A DNA stretch of 64,000 nt from UBA6168 sp039819485 (GTDB taxonomy: Bacteria > Bacteroidota > Bacteroidia > Chitinophagales > Saprospiraceae), in assembly GCA_039819485.1 (NCBI GenBank), contig JBCBRY010000027.1, forward strand, positions 21,297 through 85,296, in the 5' to 3' direction. A program made the translations under genes and the position numbers. Under the pieces are notes generated by a model that saw only the letters and a program-made list of their open reading frames with translations, did no database searches and was not told the origin of the DNA. Positions within the stretch are counted from its first letter, which is position 1. Each line of letters starts with the position of its first letter. Positions 42,391 to 49,910 of this stretch are shown in pieces.

Positions 42391-43107
42391 TTAAAACATC
42401 ACGCCCAACCGGAGGATAATGTTGTTGAGCTTTGTTCTGGTATCTACGTCCGGTTTGTAATTTTTGCTAAGGTCGGTGAACTGATTTTGAAAACTGATGC
42501 CACCAATGATCGAAGTGCCGTCGCTTACTGCGTATTCGATCCCACCGCCTGCACCCCATGAGAAAGCAAGGGATCTGACATCCTCTTTGATATCGATTTT
42601 ATCTTCATTTACGTTGGTGAATTCAACCGCACCGCGGGCCTGGGAACGAAAGCCCAGCGTAAAAACAGGGATTTCGGCATAGTACCGAAGGTAGCCGAAC
42701 TCTTTGGTCTTGAATTTCAGTCCGAAGGGGATTTCTACGTATTGTAGGTTGTATTTGAACTCTTTGGGGCCAGGAAATGCAGGATCTACGTTCTGTGGCA
42801 GTTCAGATACCGAACCCTGCCAGGGAAAAGTGTTGGCATTGGTATTTTCATAACGCAAGGTGCCGCCGCTGTTGAACGAAAAACCCAGCCCGCCGATAAA
42901 GGCGTAATTCTCCCTGAAATAAAATTCAGCCCGCATGCCGAGCTTCAGGCCAAGGTTGGCTCCATCGGCATTGATGGCGTTCTCATCCGTATTGATGATC
43001 GAAACCATAGGGCTCACTTGAAACCCAAGGCGCAGGTCACCGTCCTGTGCATGAGGTGTGGATAAAAGTCCGAGGAAAAATGCAGCAATTGCAACAATTT
43101 TTTTCAT
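42391..43107 (-). CDS. PorT-like outer-membrane beta-barrel protein
   Basis: The 238-residue protein has a signal peptide (Met-Lys-Lys-Ile-Val... Pro-His-Ala-Gln), then alternating amphipathic strands (Gly-Phe-Gln-Val-Ser-Pro-Met, Leu-Gly-Leu-Lys-Leu-Gly-Met-Arg, Tyr-Val-Glu-Ile-Pro-Phe-Gly-Leu-Lys-Phe-Lys) and a terminal Arg-Leu-Gly-Val-Met-Phe. The family includes PorT of the type IX secretion machinery and many porin-like proteins. The short length and the Tyr-Val-Glu-Ile-Pro motif are shared by the whole family, so a secretion role is not proven. Confidence 0.78.
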   Translation of the reverse strand: MKKIVAIAAFFLGLLSTPHAQDGDLRLGFQVSPMVSIINTDENAINADGANLGLKLGMRAEFYFRENYAFIGGLGFSFNSGGTLRYENTNANTFPWQGSVSELPQNVDPAFPGPKEFKYNLQYVEIPFGLKFKTKEFGYLRYYAEIPVFTLGFRSQARGAVEFTNVNEDKIDIKEDVRSLAFSWGAGGGIEYAVSDGTSIIGGISFQNQFTDLSKNYKPDVDTRTKLNNIILRLGVMF

Positions 43108-43128
43108 CTATTTTTGTTTTTGGTATTT

Positions 43129-43206
43129 TAAATGGTTGAAATGACTAAGTGGCTAAATAGGCATTTATTCAGATGAAGACAACCATTTAGCCATTTGGCC
43201 ACTCAA
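43129..43206. repeat. Imperfect inverted repeat upstream of the gldB-like gene
   Basis: The word TGGCTAAAT appears at about 43152 and its inverse ATTTAGCCA at about 43187, inside a longer AAGTGGCTAAATAGG / CCATTTGGCCACTC context. It makes a hairpin of about 18-nt imperfect arms before the ATG at 43219. Confidence 0.5.
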
Positions 43207-43218
43207 TTATTTTTTTCT

Positions 43219-44265
43219 ATGAACGCAAAAATTCCCGCTTTTCTTCTTTTTGTAATCTCAATTTCTCTCTGCGCTTGCGAGAGTGACAAAGGTAAAGATA
43301 TTCCCGACGTTTCAGATATAAACGTGTCTGTCGATCTGAAACGGTTTGATCGGGCCTTGTTTTCAATTGACACCAATAATGTATTGGCAGATCTGGCTCA
43401 GTTGGAACTGGATTATGGCGAGTTTGCTGCCATTTATTTCGGTCAGATACTCGGTTCGAAAGATACTCGGATCGCCCCGGATGGGCATGAGGCATACGTA
43501 AAGGGGTTTGTGGCACACCCCGGTGCCCGCCAATTGTACGATACTACCCAGGCGATCTGCCCCGACCTGTCAGGGGTGAAACAGGAACTGGAGCAGGCCT
43601 TTCGGTTTTTTAAATATTATTTTCCGGAGCAGCCGTTGTCCGGTGAGGTCGTGACGTACATCTCAGAGTATACCGTAGGAGGGTTTTTGTATGGTGAAAA
43701 TTCGATTGGTGTGGGACTGGATTTTTATTTGGGGGCTACTTACCCTTACCAGCAATTCATCCCTGCCAACCCTAATTTTTCGGCCTACCTCACGCGCACT
43801 TTTAACAAGGACCACATTGCCATGAAATCAGTGAAATTGCTCGTGCAGGATTTGTTGGGGAGTGCCCGGGGCAACAAACTGCTGGATTATATGGTCCACA
43901 ACGGCAAGGAGCTTTACCTGCTCGATCAGCTGTTGCCCAATTTGCCCGACAGCGTCAAGCTGGAATATTCGCAGCCACAGGTGGATTGGGTAAATGAAAA
44001 CGAGGCCAACATCTGGGCTTACCTGATCTCCGAAGATCTCATTTACTCCTCCGAGCTAGGGGAATTTCGTAAATACATCGAGTACAGCCCCAACTCTCCC
44101 GGTATGCCTGACGAAGCACCGGGCCGTACCGCCAATTGGCTGGGATGGCAAATTGTAAAAGCCTACATGGATCGATACCCGGAAACGTCGTTGCAGGAAC
44201 TCATCAATCTGCGGGATGCGCAGGAACTTATGGATCGGTCGAGGTATAAGCCAAAAAGAGGATAG
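43219..44265 (+). CDS. gldB: GldB-like gliding-motility lipoprotein
   Basis: The ATG at 43219 opens a lipoprotein signal ending Leu-Cys-Ala-Cys19; the upstream frame start is in the inverted-repeat leader. The 348-residue protein has the GldB pattern: Asp-Leu-Lys-Arg-Phe-Asp-Arg-Ala-Leu-Phe near the start, Tyr-Pro-Tyr-Gln-Gln-Phe-Ile-Pro-Ala-Asn-Pro-Asn-Phe in the middle, and a helical C-terminus. GldB is a periplasm-facing lipoprotein required for Bacteroidota gliding, often also present in non-gliding members. It is monocistronic here. Motility of this organism is not proven by this gene. Confidence 0.8.
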   Translation: MNAKIPAFLLFVISISLCACESDKGKDIPDVSDINVSVDLKRFDRALFSIDTNNVLADLAQLELDYGEFAAIYFGQILGSKDTRIAPDGHEAYVKGFVAHPGARQLYDTTQAICPDLSGVKQELEQAFRFFKYYFPEQPLSGEVVTYISEYTVGGFLYGENSIGVGLDFYLGATYPYQQFIPANPNFSAYLTRTFNKDHIAMKSVKLLVQDLLGSARGNKLLDYMVHNGKELYLLDQLLPNLPDSVKLEYSQPQVDWVNENEANIWAYLISEDLIYSSELGEFRKYIEYSPNSPGMPDEAPGRTANWLGWQIVKAYMDRYPETSLQELINLRDAQELMDRSRYKPKRG

Positions 44266-44268
44266 AGC

Positions 44269-44324
44269 GTTTTGAGTAGTTGCGTTAGCGGGTTCAAAAA
44301 CTGACTAACGCAACTGCTCAAAAC
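44269..44324. repeat. Inverted repeat between gldB and the Fe-S membrane protein gene
   Basis: Arms 44269-44288 and 44305-44324 (20 nt) match except one T/C position that allows a G-T pair; the loop is 16 nt. It sits between convergent genes and may stop both transcripts, though T-runs are short. Confidence 0.7.
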
Positions 44325-44327
44325 TGA

Positions 44328-46106
44328 TCAGTAAAGCAACCCTACTTCTCCTTCCTTAATGTGAATCACCCGCAACTCTTCGGTGCGCTGCCCAACGTCC
44401 TCGCTTGCATTTTCCAAACGCAAAACACCGCGCGGGCAAACAGCCGCACAAACACCACAACCAACACAGGAAGACCGTACGACGTCTTGCCCACGCTGTG
44501 CATAATGGCGCACATCGATCCCCATTTCGCAATAAGTGGAACAGTTGCCACAGGAAATGCACTGACCGCCATTGACGGTAATTCTAAAACGGGACTTAAA
44601 TCGTTGTACCAAACCCAGGTAGGCAGCGAGGGGGCAGCCGAAACGACACCACACGCGGTTGCCCATCAGCGGATAAAAACCCGTACCGACTACACCCGCA
44701 AATGCACTGCCGATGAGGAAACCATACCAGGTGCGAACTGAATCGCTGTTTAAAAACAAAACATTGTAGGCACCCGTGAAGTAAGTATATAGAACTAACC
44801 CCGTCATGATTACTGAAAACGCCAATACGCCGTGAATAATCCACCGCTCATACTGCCAGGCCTCCAGGCTTTTGTCAGATAACTGCCGGAACGGGTCGCC
44901 CATCGTCTCAGCCAAACCGCCGCACCCGCACACCCATGAGCAGTACCATCTTTTGCCAAAAAAGTAAGTGATGATCGGGACGCCTAAAATAGTCAGGGCA
45001 ATTCCCCAGACGAGCATAAAAACACCCAGTCCACCACTCTCTATTAAATTGTTAATGTTCCAATCAAAAAAGAAATCATAATCCAGTGGCCAGATATTTT
45101 TAAAATCAAAATAAGGCCGGTTTAACCGCACCAATATTTCCGGCAGGATAAACGCAATGCATGTCTGAAAAAACATGACGGAAAAAGTCCGCACAATCTG
45201 ATACTTATTGTGCCGGTATTTGGCGATCATACGCACGCCCATCACAATGACAATTACAGTATACAACAGGCCGTATAAAAACCACTGGCTTGCCGGTTTG
45301 CCGCTGAGCATTTCACTGATGGGACTGACCATCGTGATCCAAGGCGTTAAATATTGCGGGGACCAGTATAGTAAAATATAAAAACCGATTAAATAAAGAC
45401 CTGTGAATAAACCGAGCATGCCGGTCAGGTTAGGCGAGGCGGAGCGGTCGGGATTTAATTTTTTTTGTTTTTGATAAAACAAGACCAACCCGATAATCAG
45501 TAAAGTCATGACTGCCGTAATGATCGGCCACAGCAAATCGCCGTTCATGTAAAATACGCCATAAATTATTACCCCTAAAATGGTTGCTCCCAAAATAAAT
45601 CCGCGCGGCCCTACCTTCAATCCGCGGGTCAAGGATCGCTGATAAATGTGATTGTTTTTTATGCCGGGCAGCGTTTGAAATTTTGGAATGATATATAAAA
45701 TTCCACCTAAAATACCGAGGCCAAAAGTGAGCAGGAAGAACAACACCGGATTTTTTGAGACGATTCCGTTGCCGGCATTTTTGGTGGTTTGAAAAACATA
45801 GTCCTTGATATTCCAGTTGCCCAGTTTAAAATCCCATTCGCTTACGCCTTCCGGTATTGGTTGGGCATTTAGGGATTCCTGTGCATTTTTCAACACATTT
45901 TTGAAATCGGAAATAAAAGAAATATTTGAATTGTAGGTTTTGCCCAACATGCCTGCGGTTTCTGCCTGTACCAATATTTCTTTTTTGTGATAATCCGTAT
46001 TGGCACTAATGGCGTCTGCCGTTAATTCATAATTGTCGAGGCCCAGCATCAATGTGAAAATTAACAGGGCAATAATAAAAAGCGATAATCCTATTTTTTG
46101 TAACAT
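44328..46106 (-). CDS. Polytopic membrane protein with 4Fe-4S ferredoxin domain (NapH/NosR-like)
   Basis: The 592-residue protein starts with a membrane anchor and a periplasmic region of about 100 residues, followed by about nine to ten transmembrane helices. It has Tyr-Cys-Ser-Trp-Val-Cys-Gly-Cys and Trp-Cys-Arg-Phe-Gly-Cys-Pro, the paired Cys-x3-Cys-Pro-like motifs of the NapH/NosR family. A C-terminal two-cluster ferredoxin domain reads Cys-Ile-Ser-Cys-Gly-Asn-Cys...Cys and Cys-Val-Gly-Cys-Gly-Val-Cys...Cys-Pro. It would carry electrons across or along the inner membrane. The FAD oxidoreductase gene is directly upstream in the same orientation, 63 bases away, and is the likely electron partner. 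Donor and acceptor are unknown. Confidence 0.88.
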   Translation of the reverse strand: MLQKIGLSLFIIALLIFTLMLGLDNYELTADAISANTDYHKKEILVQAETAGMLGKTYNSNISFISDFKNVLKNAQESLNAQPIPEGVSEWDFKLGNWNIKDYVFQTTKNAGNGIVSKNPVLFFLLTFGLGILGGILYIIPKFQTLPGIKNNHIYQRSLTRGLKVGPRGFILGATILGVIIYGVFYMNGDLLWPIITAVMTLLIIGLVLFYQKQKKLNPDRSASPNLTGMLGLFTGLYLIGFYILLYWSPQYLTPWITMVSPISEMLSGKPASQWFLYGLLYTVIVIVMGVRMIAKYRHNKYQIVRTFSVMFFQTCIAFILPEILVRLNRPYFDFKNIWPLDYDFFFDWNINNLIESGGLGVFMLVWGIALTILGVPIITYFFGKRWYCSWVCGCGGLAETMGDPFRQLSDKSLEAWQYERWIIHGVLAFSVIMTGLVLYTYFTGAYNVLFLNSDSVRTWYGFLIGSAFAGVVGTGFYPLMGNRVWCRFGCPLAAYLGLVQRFKSRFRITVNGGQCISCGNCSTYCEMGIDVRHYAQRGQDVVRSSCVGCGVCAAVCPRGVLRLENASEDVGQRTEELRVIHIKEGEVGLLY

Positions 46107-46169
46107 TTTTTTTAACGGTAAATGGTGAATGGTTAACGGTGGATTTTTTTACAATTATCGGTTACCTCA

Positions 46170-47540
46170 TTATGCTGGAATTTTTTTTAGAAAACGCAAT
46201 GCACCTGAAAGGCCGCGCTTCTTTTTTAATTGCAAATTATTTCCCGTTTGCTGGTTGTAGATCTTGACTACTTCTTCGTCATATTCCTTGTAAAATTCTG
46301 GATCAAAATTGGCGATGCCGAGATTTTGTAAAACGTCTTCGATATTTGTTTTTTCCCGAATCCACTTTTCACAAACTTCGTGTCGGTACCGTACGCCCAT
46401 TAGGTTAAAACCAATTATTGAATTATTATTTTTATCATAAACAAGGCGGATGCTGTGGCGGCCGCTGGGGTGCTCCCAAAAAATGGAGGCATGGTGCTCC
46501 GGCGCTTTGGCGAGTACGGTGCCGTAGACCTGATATTCGATATCGAAAAACTTGGCAGAATTAAACCAGATGCCCGGATCGTATTTTGTTTTTTTACCAC
46601 AAATGGTGTGGGCAACCGTTTCGCCCATCATCCGGCCCACGTACCAGACCGCCTCGATGGGGCGGCGACCCTCATTCGGATTTCTTAGTTGAGCGCAATC
46701 ACCAATGGCATAAATGTCGGGTACGCTCGTGGTTAAATATTCATCGACCAAAATGCCTTTGCCCAGTTCAATGTCACCAAAGCGGATGAATTCGATATTT
46801 GGATGTACGCCTACTGTCAGGCCGACAAACTGGCAGGGGATTTTTTCGCCTTTATTGGTGAGCACCATTTTTACCCGCCCGTCCTTCTCGCCCCAAATTT
46901 CCTTCAGCTCTGTTTCAAGTCGCAGGTCGATGCCGTTTTCGGCGATGTGGCGGTTGATCATGGCTGATTCTTCTTTGGGCAGTACGGCGTTCCAGAAGCT
47001 GCTCTCGCGTACCAAAAAAGTAACGGGGATATGACGGGAGTGAAACATTTCTGCCATTTCAATCCCGATCAGGCCGCCACCGACGATGACAGCTTGTTGG
47101 AGGTTTTGGCTATAAGCTTCCATGGCCTCCAGGTCCTGGTAACTATAAAGGCCCTGCACTCCTTCCAGGTCCTGGCCTGGCCAACCGAATTTGTTGGATT
47201 TGGAGCCGGTTGCCAGTACCAGTTTGTCGTAGCTCATTTTTTTTCCATCGTCGAATTCCAGCTGTTTGGTTTTGGTGTCCACTTTTTCGACATAGCCCCG
47301 GACGAGGCTGATGCGGTTCTTTTCCCAGAACCAGTCTTCATAGGGCTTCGTGTCTTCGAAGCGCATGTGGCCCATGTAGATGTACATCAAAGCTGTGCGA
47401 GAAAAGAAGTGATCGGTTTCACCTGAAATGACGGTGATTTGGAAATCGCTGAGTTTTCTGATGTGGCGGGCAGCGGTAATGCCCGCTATCCCATTTCCGA
47501 TAATGACTATATGCATTTGAGAGTTTCGTTTTGATGGCAT
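46170..47540 (-). CDS. FAD/NAD(P)-dependent oxidoreductase (pyridine nucleotide-disulfide type)
   Basis: The protein has 456 residues from the ATG at 47540; an in-frame ATG at 47516 would start right at the first Rossmann strand and is a fair alternative. FAD motif: Val-Ile-Ile-Gly-Asn-Gly-Ile-Ala-Gly. Second nucleotide site: Val-Ile-Val-Gly-Gly-Gly-Leu-Ile-Gly-Ile-Glu. Third FAD segment: Ile-Tyr-Ala-Ile-Gly-Asp-Cys-Ala. Redox-active disulfide Cys-x4-Cys is absent, so it is of the ferredoxin-reductase or nitrite-reductase NirB-like group. It is transcribed ahead of the 4Fe-4S membrane protein. Together they look like an NAD(P)H-to-membrane electron relay. Confidence 0.88.
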   Translation of the reverse strand: MPSKRNSQMHIVIIGNGIAGITAARHIRKLSDFQITVISGETDHFFSRTALMYIYMGHMRFEDTKPYEDWFWEKNRISLVRGYVEKVDTKTKQLEFDDGKKMSYDKLVLATGSKSNKFGWPGQDLEGVQGLYSYQDLEAMEAYSQNLQQAVIVGGGLIGIEMAEMFHSRHIPVTFLVRESSFWNAVLPKEESAMINRHIAENGIDLRLETELKEIWGEKDGRVKMVLTNKGEKIPCQFVGLTVGVHPNIEFIRFGDIELGKGILVDEYLTTSVPDIYAIGDCAQLRNPNEGRRPIEAVWYVGRMMGETVAHTICGKKTKYDPGIWFNSAKFFDIEYQVYGTVLAKAPEHHASIFWEHPSGRHSIRLVYDKNNNSIIGFNLMGVRYRHEVCEKWIREKTNIEDVLQNLGIANFDPEFYKEYDEEVVKIYNQQTGNNLQLKKKRGLSGALRFLKKIPA

Positions 47541-47983
47541 TAAGGTAGGGAAAAGACATTGAGCTTCCTGTGTAAGTTCTAATGAAAATGTGGTTAATGG
47601 TTTACTTGTCGTTATGAGGACGGTCGGAAGCAGGTGCTTGAAAACAGGTTTTCAAGGAAATAAAAAAAGGGCAAAGCAACTGAAGATGAACTTTCCCCTT
47701 GTGGTAAATAAACTTAAAAACTGAAGATGTCAATATGCTATCAATGGCCGTGCCTAAATTGATAAGATATTGATTGTTAGTTGTTTATGAAAAATGTCAG
47801 AGGTTTTGGTTGTTCGGGGTTGTACGAATTTTGTCCATTAATGAACATCCGGACAGTGTAAATAGTACCGATTAGGTAAATTTCAAAATCTAGTAAACCT
47901 AAAATTGGTGGGTTTAAAATTTGCTAAATCCTGGAGATTTAGCAGTTTGGCGGTTCTTTAAAACTCTTGACAAAGCGCCATAT
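47541..47983. other. Spacer without a recognised gene
   Basis: I see no gene. The left part is the upstream region of the FAD oxidoreductase. The right part has AT-rich sequence with words such as AAATTTGCTAAATCCTGGAGATTT, and the terminator at 47984. Confidence 0.45.
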
Positions 47984-48021
47984 AAAAACCCCTTTCCGAC
48001 TACTTTCGGAAAGGGGTTTTT
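47984..48021 (-). terminator. Strong terminator of the small T9SS protein gene
   Basis: The perfect 16-nt arms AAAAACCCCTTTCCGA (47984-47999) and its complement (48006-48021) enclose a 6-nt loop. On the minus strand the hairpin ends in TTTTT, and on the plus strand in TTTTTT. It lies 21 bases beyond the stop codon. Confidence 0.9.
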
Positions 48022-48042
48022 TAAAATTTGGTGACCTGTGTG

Positions 48043-48408
48043 TTACCGTTTGCTGATGCGTTGGGTGGTAATCACCTTATTATCGTTGCCGGTTACACGT
48101 ACGAGGTACATGCCTTTAGGCAGGTTGCTTACGTCGTAATGTTCGTCTTTTTGAATATCCTTAAAGGTTTTCATTTTGCGGCCCACCAGATTGAAAACCG
48201 TAATCGACTTGATATTTTCATCTTTGTTGATACTGATAAAATTGGTGGCTGGATTTGGATAAACGGAGACACTTGGCGGATCGCCAAAGTAGGAAGTCAG
48301 TGGCTTGGGGTAGATATCGTCGAACCCTCCGTTGCCAACTGGATTGACATGCGCCAGGGCAAGCAATGCAGAAATGGAAAATAAAGTGGCAAGTAAGGTT
48401 TTTTTCAT
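48043..48408 (-). CDS. Minimal T9SS sorting-domain protein
   Basis: The ATG at 48408 begins a typical signal peptide (Met-Lys-Lys-Thr-Leu-Leu... Leu-Ala-Leu-Ala-His). The longer frame upstream is non-signal and rejected. The product has only 121 residues. After the signal, about 30 residues separate it from a complete T9SS type A domain (Val-Tyr-Pro-Asn-Pro-Ala-Thr-Asn-Phe...Leu-Pro-Lys-Gly-Met-Tyr-Leu-Val-Arg-Val, last 75 residues). There is no room for a folded cargo. It may be a relic of a larger secreted protein or a small secreted peptide delivered by T9SS. A strong terminator follows. Confidence 0.8.
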   Translation of the reverse strand: MKKTLLATLFSISALLALAHVNPVGNGGFDDIYPKPLTSYFGDPPSVSVYPNPATNFISINKDENIKSITVFNLVGRKMKTFKDIQKDEHYDVSNLPKGMYLVRVTGNDNKVITTQRISKR

Positions 48409-48588
48409 GTACTGATTTTTATAAAATGAAACAGAAGGTAAAATAAACGCAATTACAGAAAATTTCAAGCCGGAATTCATTCTTTTTGGAAACATTAACA
48501 GTTCTCGTACAATAAAACGCGTTCCTGTACTTATTCCGTCAACGAAGGCATTCATTGCTTCCTCATTTGCATTTTGCACTGTTGGTAT

Positions 48589-49728
48589 TCAGACACTGTA
48601 AAGTGACCGTTCCAATACTTCCTGGTAATAATTTTCATATTGTGGCAGGATGTGCTGAATGTCGAAGCGCTCTGCCTGGGTCAGGGCATTTTGACGGAAG
48701 CGTTGGAGTATTTCTTCGTTTTCCAGGATCGAAATGGCTTTGGAGGCCATCTGTTCTATATCGCCGATTTTGCAGACGTAGCCAGTTTGACCGTCAATAT
48801 TGACTTCTGGCAACCCCCCAGCGTTGGAAGAAAGTACAGGAACTTCACAGGCCATTGCTTCCAGTGCTGCCAGCCCAAAACTTTCGTTTTCCGAAGGGAT
48901 GACAAACAGGTCAGAAATAGCCAGGAGCTCCTCCACGGCATCCTGCTTTCCTAAAAAACGGACTTCGTGGCAAAGGCCGATTTTACGGCAAAGGTCCTCC
49001 GCGTGGCGTCGTTCAGGGCCATCACCGATGAGCATGAGTTTGCTGGGAATTTTTTCATATAGTTTTTTGAACACCAGAATGACGTCTTCCACCCTTTTTA
49101 CTTTTCTGAAATTGGAAATATGGGTAAGAATGCGTTCGCCGTTTGGGGCGATGGCCTTTTTGAAATGATCTTTATCTATTTTTCGAAAACGTTCGAAGTC
49201 TACGAAGTTGTAGATGACCTGAATATCGTTTTCGATTTTGAAGGCTTTCAGGGTTTTGTCTTTCAGGTAATTCGAAACAGCTGTGACGCCATCGGATTTG
49301 TTGATGGAAAACTCAACGACTGGTTTGAAGGCAGGGTTTTCCCCGACCAGCGTTATATCCGTTCCGTGCAACGTTACAATGACCGGTATGTACCGGCCTT
49401 CCCGCAACAGGATTTTTTTGGCCATATAGGCAACGGTTGCGTGAGGGATGGCATAGTGCACGTGCAGCAAGTCAAGGTTTTCGTACTTGACAACCTCCAC
49501 CATCTTACTGGCGAGTGCGGTATCGTAGGGAGGGTATTCAAAAAGTGGATAATCCTCACCGGTTACTTCGTGGTAAAATACATTGGCGTGGAAATTCGAA
49601 AGGCGGGCTGGGCGCCGATAGGTGATAAAGTGTACTTCATGTCCTTTGTTGGCCAAGCCAAGGCCCAGTTCAGTGGCTACAACACCACTACCTCCAAAAG
49701 TAGGATAGCAAACAATGCCTATTTTCAT
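48589..49728 (-). CDS. bshA: N-acetyl-alpha-D-glucosaminyl L-malate synthase (bacillithiol)
   Basis: This 379-residue GT4 glycosyltransferase starts Met-Lys-Ile-Gly-Ile-Val-Cys-Tyr-Pro-Thr-Phe-Gly-Gly-Ser-Gly-Val-Val-Ala-Thr-Glu, the BshA fingerprint. It contains His-Val-His-Tyr-Ala-Ile-Pro-His and the C-terminal Glu-x7-Glu motif (Pro-Ser-Glu-Asn-Glu-Ser-Phe-Gly-Leu-Ala-Ala-Leu-Glu-Ala). It joins UDP-GlcNAc to L-malate as the first step of bacillithiol synthesis, a thiol redox buffer in many Bacteroidota. No bshB or bshC is adjacent. Confidence 0.93.
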   Translation of the reverse strand: MKIGIVCYPTFGGSGVVATELGLGLANKGHEVHFITYRRPARLSNFHANVFYHEVTGEDYPLFEYPPYDTALASKMVEVVKYENLDLLHVHYAIPHATVAYMAKKILLREGRYIPVIVTLHGTDITLVGENPAFKPVVEFSINKSDGVTAVSNYLKDKTLKAFKIENDIQVIYNFVDFERFRKIDKDHFKKAIAPNGERILTHISNFRKVKRVEDVILVFKKLYEKIPSKLMLIGDGPERRHAEDLCRKIGLCHEVRFLGKQDAVEELLAISDLFVIPSENESFGLAALEAMACEVPVLSSNAGGLPEVNIDGQTGYVCKIGDIEQMASKAISILENEEILQRFRQNALTQAERFDIQHILPQYENYYQEVLERSLYSV

Positions 49729-49836
49729 GTTCTGTTGGTGATTTTATTGCAGAGAAAACGATTGGGGTGATAAATGGTTTGAATGGCTTTAACGGTTGTA
49801 TGCTTTTATTGCTTCATTGCTTAAAAATGGGACATC

Positions 49837-49873
49837 AAAAAGGGTACTTGCAATTAGGCCAAGCACCCTTTTT
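49837..49873 (-). terminator. Terminator of the large T9SS protein gene
   Basis: Arms 49837-49850 and 49860-49873 (14 nt, one mismatch) enclose a 9-nt loop. On the minus strand the hairpin is followed by TTTTTGATG. It lies 38 bases beyond the stop of the gene at 49911. Confidence 0.85.
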
Positions 49874-49910
49874 GTTCAACAAACGACCGCCCAAACTAAC
49901 AATCCACAGT

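Noticed and set aside
48409..48579. Longer start for the minimal T9SS protein at 48579
   Set aside because: The extra 57 residues carry no signal peptide, and an internal ATG starts an ideal one.
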